In this document: positions 1 through 5,762 of the stretch, one piece after another
Numbering within the stretch: the stretch's first letter is position 1
Layout: every line of letters begins with the position of its first letter
Source of the DNA: an uncultured bacterium
GTDB taxonomy: Bacteria; Hydrothermota; Tepidihabitantia; Tepidihabitantales; Tepidihabitantaceae
Length of the DNA stretch: 8,576 bases
NCBI GenBank assembly: GCA_937139435.1
Contig: CAKZPX010000015.1
Location: 1-8,576, forward strand
Direction: 5' to 3'
Notes under the pieces: model-generated
What the model was told of the DNA's origin: nothing
Seen by the model: the letters and a program-made list of their open reading frames with translations, nothing else
The model's database searches: none
Translations under genes and position numbers: made by a program

Positions 1-921
1 TTGATTGTGACGGGCACTCTGTTGACAGGACTTTTCCTTTCGTTTTTAACCGGTCCTGGAGGATTTTCTTTATCCAGATTAGATGAGATTATCATGTTTC
101 GTTTGCCCCGCATTGTAATCGGGGTTTTCGCTGGTGGGGTACTGGCGGTGGTCGGAGGGTCTTTTCAGGGAATCATGCGCAATCCACTGGTGGATCCGTG
201 GACGCTGGGTGTAGCAAGCGGGGCGGCGGTGGGGGTAACGATCGCAATCGTCCTGGGACTGGGGTCAAGTGTGCTTTTACCGTTGATGGCATTCCTGGGT
301 GCGGTTGGGGCGATAGCTGCAGTGTATCTTATGGGACAGAAAGGCGGGGGGGTGACAGTTACCCGTCTTGTTCTGTCCGGGGTAATTGTCAGTTTTTTTC
401 TTTCCAGTCTGGTGATTATGTTAATGGTAATTGGACGCAGGACACTGGGAGAGGCGATTTATTTAATGATGGGCACGCTGGGCGTAGTGTTGACAAGACG
501 TTCTTTCTGGCTGTTTATTATTTCAGCGCTATTCGCCATCGGTGCCTGCTTCTGGTTAATCGTTCATTCTCGGGAACTGGATATAATTTCATTAAGTGAG
601 GAGACCGCTTTAAGTCTCGGGGTGGAGGCACAACGATTGACAAGAATGGTATTTTTAATTGGTTCCCTGGCAGTGGCGATGATTGTTGCCTGGACCGGAG
701 CGATAAGTTTTGTTGGTCTGGTAGTACCCCATCTGGTGCGGATGCTGCTGGGACCAGGACATAGACGGCTCTTGCCAGCATCTTTTGTTCTTGGTGCTGC
801 TATGCTTTTATTTGCTGATGTCGTGGCACGCGGCATTGTTTCCGCTGGGGTGCCGTTGTCGGTCGTAACTGCTTTTGTTGGGGCACCATTTTTCATCTAT
901 CTTTTACGAACAAAAATATGA
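1..921 (+). CDS. FecCD/BtuC-family ABC importer permease, probably 5'-partial
   Basis: Inner-membrane channel subunit of a type II ABC importer of the FecCD/BtuC family, which moves ferric siderophores, haem or cobalamin from a periplasmic binding protein into the cytoplasm. Seen in the 306 visible residues: RLPR at 34-37, the family hallmark RNPLVDPWTLG at 60-70 followed by a Gly/Ala-rich helix, about nine hydrophobic segments, the likely ATPase-coupling stretch EETALSLGVEAQR (199-211) and the late motif GLVVPHLVR (239-247). Family members usually have about 50 residues before RLPR; only 33 are visible and the first membrane helix looks short. The TTG at base 1 may therefore be an internal Leu codon, with the true start upstream. 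The 3' end overlaps the ATPase gene by 4 bases (ATGA), so the two are translationally coupled. The substrate cannot be told from sequence. No binding protein or receptor gene is in the window. Confidence 0.93.
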   Translation: MIVTGTLLTGLFLSFLTGPGGFSLSRLDEIIMFRLPRIVIGVFAGGVLAVVGGSFQGIMRNPLVDPWTLGVASGAAVGVTIAIVLGLGSSVLLPLMAFLGAVGAIAAVYLMGQKGGGVTVTRLVLSGVIVSFFLSSLVIMLMVIGRRTLGEAIYLMMGTLGVVLTRRSFWLFIISALFAIGACFWLIVHSRELDIISLSEETALSLGVEAQRLTRMVFLIGSLAVAMIVAWTGAISFVGLVVPHLVRMLLGPGHRRLLPASFVLGAAMLLFADVVARGIVSAGVPLSVVTAFVGAPFFIYLLRTKI

Positions 922-1694
922 AAGCAGTTACCCTTGAACGGATATACTTTGGTTATAGTGCCGAGATGATTTTTCGGGACTTTTCTCTTACGATTAATCC
1001 GGGCGAGTTTTTTGGAATAATTGGTCCCAACGGTTCGGGAAAATCAACGCTCCTCCGATTAATTGGCGGTATTTTAAAACCAATGTGTGGTTCGGTTAAG
1101 CTGGGGGAGAGTGATATTGTCCATCTTGCGCGGCGTGAAATAGCTCGGATTATTGCCCTTGTGCCACAGGAGAGCCCTTTTGCCTTTGATTGGAAGGTGA
1201 AGGACATTGTAATGATGGGACGCAATCCGTTTCTGGGGTTATGGGGACGTCCGCAAAAGCAGGACTGGTGTGCGGTGGAAAGGGCAATGGTTTTAACTGA
1301 TACAATAGATTTAGCGGACAAGGATATTAATGCCATTTCTACCGGTGAAAAACAGAGGGCGGTTCTGGCGCGAGCGCTGGCACAGGAGCCGCAGATTTTG
1401 TTATTGGATGAGGCGACGTCCCATCTTGACATCTCTCATCGGGTGGCAATGTTACGGATTTTGAAGACGCTGAACCAGGAGGGGAAGACGATAATTTTTG
1501 TCTCTCATGATCTGAATGAAGCCGGGGCGTTTTGTTCGCGGGTAGTTTTGTTACGCCGCGGAGAGATTCTGGCGTGTGACGCTCCTGACCGGGTTTTTCG
1601 CTCGGAGTTAATCTATACTGCCTACGGTTTAGAACCGGTGGTTACCGTTCATCCTTTTACCGGCAGACCCCAGATATTATTACCTCCGGCATAA
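918..1694 (+). CDS. FecE/BtuD-type ABC importer ATPase
   Basis: Cytoplasmic ATPase that powers the preceding permease. All nucleotide-binding motifs are visible in 258 residues: Walker A GPNGSGKST at 36-44, Q-loop Gln84 in VPQES, signature ISTGEKQR at 140-147, Walker B ILLLDE at 160-165, D-loop SHLD at 168-171 and switch His197 in FVSHD. The segment VMMGRNPFLG (98-107), just after the Q-loop, is typical of siderophore/cobalamin importer ATPases. The signature departs from the usual LSGGE by Ile for Leu and Thr for the first Gly. The start codon sits inside the permease stop region (ATGA) with no good Shine-Dalgarno, so translation probably depends on coupling. The C-terminal part after residue 210 is the short regulatory tail common in this family. 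Function as an importer ATPase is near certain; the substrate (iron-siderophore, haem, B12) is not. Confidence 0.95.
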   Translation: MKAVTLERIYFGYSAEMIFRDFSLTINPGEFFGIIGPNGSGKSTLLRLIGGILKPMCGSVKLGESDIVHLARREIARIIALVPQESPFAFDWKVKDIVMMGRNPFLGLWGRPQKQDWCAVERAMVLTDTIDLADKDINAISTGEKQRAVLARALAQEPQILLLDEATSHLDISHRVAMLRILKTLNQEGKTIIFVSHDLNEAGAFCSRVVLLRRGEILACDAPDRVFRSELIYTAYGLEPVVTVHPFTGRPQILLPPA

Positions 1695-1695
1695 T

Positions 1696-1974
1696 TCACT
1701 TTGTAGTGTCTTGGTTTATTTGTTTTTCTTTTTCTACAATTCTGCGGAATAATTTAGTAATGTATTGATGGTTCTGCCATAGTTTAATTTTATTTTCTAA
1801 ACTATCAGCTTTCGCTTTCTGGCGGCGGAGTTGAGTTTGATGGTGTTTGATTCGGTAAAGTTTCGTGAGAACCGCAATGGTACCATTCGGTCCGGGGGAA
1901 AATATTAAGCCCAACAATACTATTGCGAAAACAAAGAAAATCCACTTTCGGGAACGCTGGTGGTTGCGACTCAT
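1696..1974 (-). CDS. ftsB: FtsB/DivIC-like septum formation initiator
   Basis: A 92-residue bitopic membrane protein with the FtsB/DivIC layout: a short basic cytoplasmic N-terminus (RNHQRSRK), one membrane helix at about 11-25, then a coiled-coil-prone segment (about 33-68) with spaced Leu/Ile residues, and the YITKLFRR stretch (71-78) matching the family's 'Y..k.aR' position. In known systems FtsB bridges FtsL and FtsQ in the divisome, with the coiled coil outside the inner membrane. The start overlaps the eno stop by 4 bases (ATGA on the minus strand), with no recognisable Shine-Dalgarno, so it is probably made by termination-reinitiation. An eno-ftsB pair is common in Proteobacteria and supports the call. 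The family's usual C-terminal Pro-Gly-Glu-type ending is not visible. The name rests on architecture and synteny more than on residue identity. Confidence 0.75.
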   Translation of the reverse strand: MSRNHQRSRKWIFFVFAIVLLGLIFSPGPNGTIAVLTKLYRIKHHQTQLRRQKAKADSLENKIKLWQNHQYITKLFRRIVEKEKQINQDTTK

Positions 1975-3251
1975 CTTAATAACATTTTGAGTCCGGCATA
2001 GGGCAGGCGGTCTTCTTCTTCAATTCTAATGAGCCGGTTGTATTTAGCGGTGCGTTCGCCACGACAGGGGGCACCGGTTTTTATCTGACCACAATTTACC
2101 GCTACCGCAAGGTCAGCAATAAAATGGTCGTCAGTTTCTCCGGAGCGATGGGAGACGATAGCACGATAGCCGTTTTCCATTGCCACTTTTACACAGTCAA
2201 TTGTTTCACTGACCGTGCCAATCTGGGTTGGTTTAACCAGTACCGCATTTGCTGTCCCCTGTTGAATTCCCTGCTGCAGGCGTTCAATATTGGTTACGAA
2301 TATGTCGTCACCGACGAGCTGGACTCTTTTACCCAGCTGGGTGGTAAGTTCGTGCCACCCGTTCCAGTCCTCTTCAGCTAAACCATCTTCAATGGATATG
2401 ATTGGATAGCGGTCAATCCACTCGGCATAGAGGTCAATAAGTTCATTGGCACCGACCTTTCTTTCCTGAGGATTGGTAAAGATATAGTTGTTGTTCTCAT
2501 AAAGGGTGCTGGCAGCAACATCGATAGCAAGATAGACATCTTCTCCCGGATGGTAGCCAGCCTTTTCTATTGCTTCCATTATTACGTGAAGCGGTGCTTC
2601 GTTGTCGGGGAAATTGGGTGCCATTCCCCCCTCATCGCCCACAGTCGTGGGGAGATTTTTTTCTTCCAGTATTTTTTTCAGGGTTTGATATATTTCAGCA
2701 GCAGCCCGAATCGCTTCGCGAAATGTTTCAATACCGGCTGGAACAATCATGTATTCCTGGACATCTAAGTTGTTGGGAGCGTGGAGTCCGCCGTTAATGA
2801 TGTTGAGGAAAGGGGTGGGAATGAGACGGGTTCCAGCTCCTCCCAGTAGACGGTAGATAGGCAGTCCGGCACACACCGCTGCTGCCCGACAGACAGCAAG
2901 GGAAACACCGAGAACCGCATTGGCACCGAGACGCGACTTGTTTTTTGTTCCATCAAGTTCAATCAAGATTTTATCAATTTGAAATTGATCGGTGGCGTCT
3001 ATTCCTACAAGCCGGGGGGCGATAATGTTATGAATATTCTCAATAGCCCTGAGGACTCCTTTGCCGAGATATCTTCTGGGGTCCTTATCGCGTAGTTCTA
3101 ATGCTTCAAAAGAACCCACCGAGGCTCCGGACGGCACAGACGCCCGTCCCATAACACCGTTGTTGAGAATGCAGTCTACCTCCAGGGTCGGGTTGCCACG
3201 CGAGTCAAGAATTTCTCGGACGACAATACGGGCAATTGTTGGTCGGGCCAT
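1971..3251 (-). CDS. eno: Enolase (2-phosphoglycerate dehydratase)
   Basis: Cytoplasmic glycolytic enzyme interconverting 2-phosphoglycerate and phosphoenolpyruvate; in many bacteria it also binds RNase E. The 426 residues match the family's usual length (about 420-435). Visible landmarks: DSRGNPT at 16-22, the mobile catalytic loop SGASVG at 41-46, NGGLHAPNN at 153-161, acid/base Glu207 in GDEGG, metal ligands Asp244, Glu288 (SIEDG) and Asp315 (VGDD), catalytic Lys340, the SHRSGETDD loop at 367-375 and Lys391 in QIKTGAPCR. Two local departures are seen: SGASVG for the common SGASTG, and KPTQIGT (340-346) where most enolases have Asn before Gln. The start has an excellent Shine-Dalgarno with a 7-base spacer, located in the last codons of glyA. 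It is the middle gene of glyA-eno-ftsB. Confidence 0.98.
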   Translation of the reverse strand: MARPTIARIVVREILDSRGNPTLEVDCILNNGVMGRASVPSGASVGSFEALELRDKDPRRYLGKGVLRAIENIHNIIAPRLVGIDATDQFQIDKILIELDGTKNKSRLGANAVLGVSLAVCRAAAVCAGLPIYRLLGGAGTRLIPTPFLNIINGGLHAPNNLDVQEYMIVPAGIETFREAIRAAAEIYQTLKKILEEKNLPTTVGDEGGMAPNFPDNEAPLHVIMEAIEKAGYHPGEDVYLAIDVAASTLYENNNYIFTNPQERKVGANELIDLYAEWIDRYPIISIEDGLAEEDWNGWHELTTQLGKRVQLVGDDIFVTNIERLQQGIQQGTANAVLVKPTQIGTVSETIDCVKVAMENGYRAIVSHRSGETDDHFIADLAVAVNCGQIKTGAPCRGERTAKYNRLIRIEEEDRLPYAGLKMLLR

Positions 3252-3253
3252 AG

Positions 3254-4534
3254 TTACTCCTCCTTAGTAAATCTTTGATATTCCTGGCGACGTTCCTGAT
3301 AGAGTGGGAATGATTCCACGAGTTCTTTGACTTCGCTTTTTATTTGTTCCAATTTTGTCTCGTCGTCACCCGCGGCAATGGTGCGGTCAATAAGTTCGGC
3401 AATTTTCTCCATTTCTGGTTCTTTCATTCCTCTCGTGGTAAGGGCTGGTGTCCCCAATCTTATTCCAGAGGCAATAAACGGTTTTTCCGGGTCAAAGGGG
3501 ATGGTGTTGCGGTTAACCGTAATTCCTACCTTTCCCAGTAACCGTTCGGCGTCACGTCCTTTGATATTCTTCGGTCGGAGGTCTACAAGAATCAGATGGT
3601 TGTCCGTGCCACCGGTACAGAGTCTGAATCCCTTTCTTTCTAATCCTTCAGCAAGTGCCCTGGCATTGGCAAGGGTCTGACGCTGATACTCTTTGAACTC
3701 GGGAGTAAGCGCTTCCTGAAAGGCGACCGCTTTAGCGGCAATGCAATGTTCCAGCGGACCACCCTGGGTACCAGGGAACACAACTTTATCCAGTTCTTCA
3801 GCGTATTTTGCCTTGCACATGATAATCGCTCCCCGGGGACCGCGCAGGGTTTTGTGGGTGGTTGTGGTAACAATGTCAGCATAGGGTACAGGAGAAGGAT
3901 GTAGACCGGCAGCAACCGGTCCGGCAATGTGGGCAATATCAGCAAGTTGAGCAGCACCCACTTCGTCGCAGATTTCCTGAAATTTGTCAAAGTGAATAAT
4001 TCGGGGATAAGCGGATGCACCACTGACGATTACTCTGGGATTGTGTTCCAGAGCGAGTTTTCTGATGGCGGCATAGTCGAGCATTTCGGTATCAGGGTCA
4101 ACAGTATAATGAACAACTTTAAAGTATCTGCCCGAGAAGTTAATCGGGTGACCGTGAGAGAGGTGTCCACCATGAGTTAGCGAAAGCCCCATAATGGTGT
4201 CTCCCGGGTTGGCAAGGGTAAGATAAGCAGCGATATTGGCTTGAGTTCCCGAATGAGGTTGCACATTGGCATGGTCACAGTTAAAAAGTTTTTTCGCGCG
4301 CTGTATCGCCAGTTCTTCGGCAATGTCTACATAGCGACAGCCCCCGTAATAACGTTTTTTAGGATACCCTTCGGCGTATTTATTGGTAAGAACTGAACCG
4401 AGTGCAGCAAGAACCGCCTCAGAACAGAAGTTCTCCGAGGCGATAAGTTCTAAATTGGCGTGCTGACGCTCAGTTTCTTTTGTTATCGCAGCAAAAATTT
4501 CCGGATCAGTTTCAAAAAGTTTTTTCACCATCAT
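3254..4534 (-). CDS. glyA: Serine hydroxymethyltransferase
   Basis: PLP-dependent cytoplasmic enzyme that converts serine plus tetrahydrofolate to glycine plus 5,10-methylene-tetrahydrofolate, the main source of one-carbon units. The 426 residues are within the usual range. Seen: LIASEN at 30-35, the GYPKKRYYGG block at 56-65, THGGHLSHG at 120-128, Asp199 and His202 in ADIAHIAG, the PLP lysine Lys228 in the TTTTHKTLRGPRG signature (223-235), GGPLEH (258-263) and substrate-carboxylate Arg359 in GIRLGTPA. Two ATGs stand in tandem at the start. The first (4532-4534) is preferred because the AAAGGAG at 4542-4548 is then 7 bases upstream; the second would give 10. It is the first gene of a minus-strand operon with eno and ftsB, with only 2 bases between its stop and the eno start. 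Confidence 0.98.
   Translation of the reverse strand: MMVKKLFETDPEIFAAITKETERQHANLELIASENFCSEAVLAALGSVLTNKYAEGYPKKRYYGGCRYVDIAEELAIQRAKKLFNCDHANVQPHSGTQANIAAYLTLANPGDTIMGLSLTHGGHLSHGHPINFSGRYFKVVHYTVDPDTEMLDYAAIRKLALEHNPRVIVSGASAYPRIIHFDKFQEICDEVGAAQLADIAHIAGPVAAGLHPSPVPYADIVTTTTHKTLRGPRGAIIMCKAKYAEELDKVVFPGTQGGPLEHCIAAKAVAFQEALTPEFKEYQRQTLANARALAEGLERKGFRLCTGGTDNHLILVDLRPKNIKGRDAERLLGKVGITVNRNTIPFDPEKPFIASGIRLGTPALTTRGMKEPEMEKIAELIDRTIAAGDDETKLEQIKSEVKELVESFPLYQERRQEYQRFTKEE
3259..3265 (-). promoter_or_regulatory. Strong Shine-Dalgarno of eno within the end of glyA
   Basis: The minus strand reads AAGGAGG, a near-perfect anti-16S match, 7 bases before the eno ATG. The same bases encode the final Lys-Glu-Glu codons of glyA. 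A ribosome finishing glyA passes over this site, which suggests coupled translation of the two enzymes. Confidence 0.8.
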
Positions 4535-4541
4535 TCCTTTG

Positions 4542-4548
4542 CTCCTTT
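4542..4548 (-). promoter_or_regulatory. Shine-Dalgarno of glyA
   Basis: The minus strand reads AAAGGAG, 7 bases before the first of two tandem ATG codons. This spacing decides the start in favour of the first ATG. Confidence 0.7.
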
Positions 4549-4567
4549 TATTTTTCTCTCTTAAAAA

Positions 4568-4595
4568 AGGGTATGATGTATTGGATAAAAGTCAA
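4568..4595 (-). promoter_or_regulatory. Candidate sigma-70-type promoter for glyA-eno-ftsB
   Basis: The minus strand has a -35-like TTGACT (4590-4595) and a weak -10-like TACCCT (4568-4573) separated by 16 bases. Transcription would begin near base 4561 and give a leader of about 27 bases ahead of the glyA start, long enough for the Shine-Dalgarno but too short for a riboswitch. The -35 is good and the -10 matches only three of six consensus positions, so this is a candidate only. Confidence 0.35.
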
Positions 4596-4668
4596 GATAT
4601 GCCCCGGGTGCAACGAAGAGGCTGTTGCCCACAACACTTTCTGCGTACTGTATTCCTCCTTGTCATAA
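4573..4668 (+). CDS. Possible zinc-ribbon micropeptide or zinc-ribbon gene relic
   Basis: A 31-codon frame starting with two ATGs encodes a peptide containing CPGCNEEAVAHNTFC. This fits the first three cysteines of a common zinc ribbon, CPxC followed ten residues later by FC. The expected fourth cysteine three residues on is Tyr (TAT, one base from TGT), and no Gly follows. A run of AAGGG at 4567-4571 lies 4 bases before the second ATG, so expression is possible. The neighbouring +1 frame reads Ala-Tyr-Cys at the place where FCxxC would end, so a small indel could have broken an older gene. It lies across the candidate glyA promoter on the other strand. Either a real tiny protein, a decayed fragment, or chance; I cannot decide from one sequence. 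Confidence 0.25.
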   Translation: MMYWIKVKICPGCNEEAVAHNTFCVLYSSLS

Positions 4669-4693
4669 TTTTTCCTTAGGAGTTTTTGACAAG
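4659..4693. repeat. Inverted repeat CTTGTCA / TGACAAG
   Basis: Perfect 7-base arms at 4659-4665 and 4687-4693 are separated by 21 bases. Inside lies a smaller near-palindrome, TCCTTAGGA, at 4673-4681. The right arm overlaps a TTGACA hexamer. This could be a regulator-binding site in the divergent region, or a weak hairpin. It has no T-run and is not a terminator. Confidence 0.35.
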
Positions 4694-4782
4694 TGATAGG
4701 GGGAGGTAGGAGTTGAAAATTCCTGATTGGGTATGAGTGATTTTTATTCGCAGGAGACAGTGGGCTTTAACCTGAGAACGAT

Positions 4783-4807
4783 GCGGGTTACCGTTAGTTA
4801 ACACCGC
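4783..4807 (+). promoter_or_regulatory. Stem-loop in the mazG leader region
   Basis: GCGGGTTA (4783-4790) pairs with TAACACCGC (4799-4807), giving eight base pairs with one bulged A around an 8-base loop. It ends 34 bases before the mazG start and is not followed by a T-run, so it is not a typical terminator. If transcribed it could be a leader structure. Function unknown. Confidence 0.35.
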
Positions 4808-4841
4808 TTGCCTGCTGGAAATAATTGATTAAACTGGAGAG

Positions 4842-5603
4842 ATGTTTGACAGGTTAATAGATGTAATTAAGACCCTGCGACGCCGCTGTCCCTGGGACAG
4901 AAAACAAACTCTGATTTCCACCCGACCTTTGCTGCTTAACGAGGTGTATGAACTTGATGAGGCACTGGGAGAGGATAACTGTGAGGCGATTAGCGAAGAG
5001 TTAGGTGACTATTTGTTTATGGGATTATTTCTGGCACACATCCTTGAAGAGAAAAAGGGGGTAAAGCTTCGGAGAGTGCTTGAGGGAGTGATCAAAAAAT
5101 TAAAATTGCGCCATCCTCATGTTTACGACGATGCAAAGATAAAGGATACGGATGGTGTGCTCAAGAACTGGGAAAGGATTAAGAAGAAAAAGGGGCGTTT
5201 GCTGCTTGATGGGATTCCGATTGCCCTGCCAGCGTTACAGCAGGCGCAATTAATCCAGGAACGATGCCGGCGAGTAGGGTTCGACTGGGGGAAACCGGAA
5301 GAGGTGCTTGATAAAGTAAAAGAGGAAATAGAGGAGCTGGAACTCGCTTCCCGAAAAAGAAAGGGGCGGAGAATCAAGGAGGAACTGGGGGATTTACTTT
5401 TTGCTATTGTAAATCTCTGCCGGCATCTTGATGTTAATGCTGAAGCTGCACTGAGGGATGCTAATCGCAAGTTTCGGCGCAGGTTTGGTACCGTAGAATC
5501 GGAAATTAGAAAAACGGGCAGGGGGCTGGAGGAGGTTTCTTTGGAAGAAATGGAAAGGTTATGGCAGGAGATAAAGAAACGAAAGAGAAAACAATTACCT
5601 TGA
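4842..5603 (+). CDS. mazG: MazG nucleoside triphosphate pyrophosphohydrolase
   Basis: Cytoplasmic enzyme that cleaves (d)NTPs, including damaged ones, to the monophosphate and pyrophosphate. It is the housekeeping two-domain form: 253 residues, near the family's 260. The N-terminal domain has CPWDRKQT (16-23), the metal-binding ExxE (Glu34, Glu37) and ExxD (Glu53, Asp56 in EELGD), then RHPHVY (90-95). The C-terminal domain, from about 128, repeats ExxE (161-164) and EELGD (180-184), followed by FAIVNLCRH (187-195) and FRRRF (211-215). The loop before CPWD is shorter than usual (LRRRCPWD). An in-frame TAA lies 10 bases upstream of the ATG, which fixes the start. However, the only Shine-Dalgarno-like GGAG ends 2 bases before it, so initiation may be weak or unusual. 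Divergent from glyA; its stop codon overlaps the -35 of the candidate tRNA promoter. Confidence 0.95.
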   Translation: MFDRLIDVIKTLRRRCPWDRKQTLISTRPLLLNEVYELDEALGEDNCEAISEELGDYLFMGLFLAHILEEKKGVKLRRVLEGVIKKLKLRHPHVYDDAKIKDTDGVLKNWERIKKKKGRLLLDGIPIALPALQQAQLIQERCRRVGFDWGKPEEVLDKVKEEIEELELASRKRKGRRIKEELGDLLFAIVNLCRHLDVNAEAALRDANRKFRRRFGTVESEIRKTGRGLEEVSLEEMERLWQEIKKRKRKQLP

Positions 5604-5627
5604 CACAGAGATTAAATTGGGTAAAAC
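5600..5627 (+). promoter_or_regulatory. Candidate promoter for tRNA-Ala and the downstream genes
   Basis: A perfect -35 TTGACA (5600-5605) overlaps the mazG stop codon. A -10-like TAAAAC (5622-5627, four of six matches) follows after 16 bases. The start would be near 5634, about 12 bases before the tRNA. A better -10, TATATT at 5629-5634, also exists but its spacer would be 23 bases. Position and the consensus -35 favour a real promoter; the -10 is uncertain. Confidence 0.45.
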
Positions 5628-5645
5628 TTATATTTGTGAAGAGTT

Positions 5646-5718
5646 GGGGCCGTGGCGCAGATGGGAGCGCGTTTGACTGGCAGTCAAAAGGTCACGGGTT
5701 CGAATCCCGTCGGCTCCA
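5646..5718 (+). tRNA. tRNA-Ala (anticodon GGC)
   Basis: A full cloverleaf of 73 bases can be folded by eye. The acceptor stem is GGGGCCG with CGGCTCC, and contains the G3-U70 wobble pair that is the identity element for alanyl-tRNA synthetase. The D stem is GCGC/GCGC around a loop with GGG. The anticodon stem is TTTGA/TCAAA with loop CTGGCAG, so the anticodon GGC is at 5679-5681 and reads GCC (and GCU). The T stem is ACGGG/CCCGT with loop TTCGAAT, and the discriminator is A. The 3' CCA is not encoded (TTC follows) and must be added after transcription. It stands alone between mazG and the lipoprotein gene. Confidence 0.97.
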
Positions 5719-5762
5719 TTCTGGAACGAGGACAGATATTTTATAGGAAAGGAAATAGGAAG

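Larger units (their letters stand above)
4535..4841. other. Divergent intergenic region between glyA and mazG
   Basis: This 307-base stretch has no secure gene. It holds the Shine-Dalgarno and candidate promoter of glyA on the minus strand, the zinc-ribbon-like short frame, a 7-base inverted repeat and a bulged stem-loop. A consensus TTGACA on the plus strand at 4686-4691 has no acceptable -10 at normal spacing. TTGAAA at 4713-4718 likewise has only a poorly spaced TATGAG after it. I therefore assign no mazG promoter. No riboswitch fold that I recognise is present. Confidence 0.6.

Noticed and set aside
953..1432. 159-codon minus-strand frame opposite the ATPase gene
   Set aside because: It is antisense to a highly conserved ATP-binding domain and has no sensible protein features of its own.
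1697..1730. Possible terminator after the ABC operon
   Set aside because: The hairpin has only four base pairs and the T-rich stretch that follows is interrupted; too weak to call.
4480..4572. Longer version of the zinc-ribbon-like frame starting at 4480
   Set aside because: The added part is antisense to the 5' end of glyA and has no domain character; only the 4573-4668 part shows the cysteine pattern.
4733..4801. 22-codon frame in the mazG upstream region
   Set aside because: It has no Shine-Dalgarno and no recognisable motif, and its end runs into the stem-loop.
4842..5603. MazG as part of a toxin-antitoxin or phage-defence system
   Set aside because: It is the two-domain housekeeping form, with no toxin or defence gene beside it.
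5561..5746. 61-codon plus-strand frame overlapping the mazG end and the tRNA
   Set aside because: It overlaps two confident features in another frame, and its sequence is largely translated tRNA.
5652..5762. N-terminal extension of the TPR lipoprotein frame back to 5652
   Set aside because: It would read through almost the whole tRNA-Ala and bury the lipoprotein signal. The ATG at 5763 has a Shine-Dalgarno and gives a proper lipobox.
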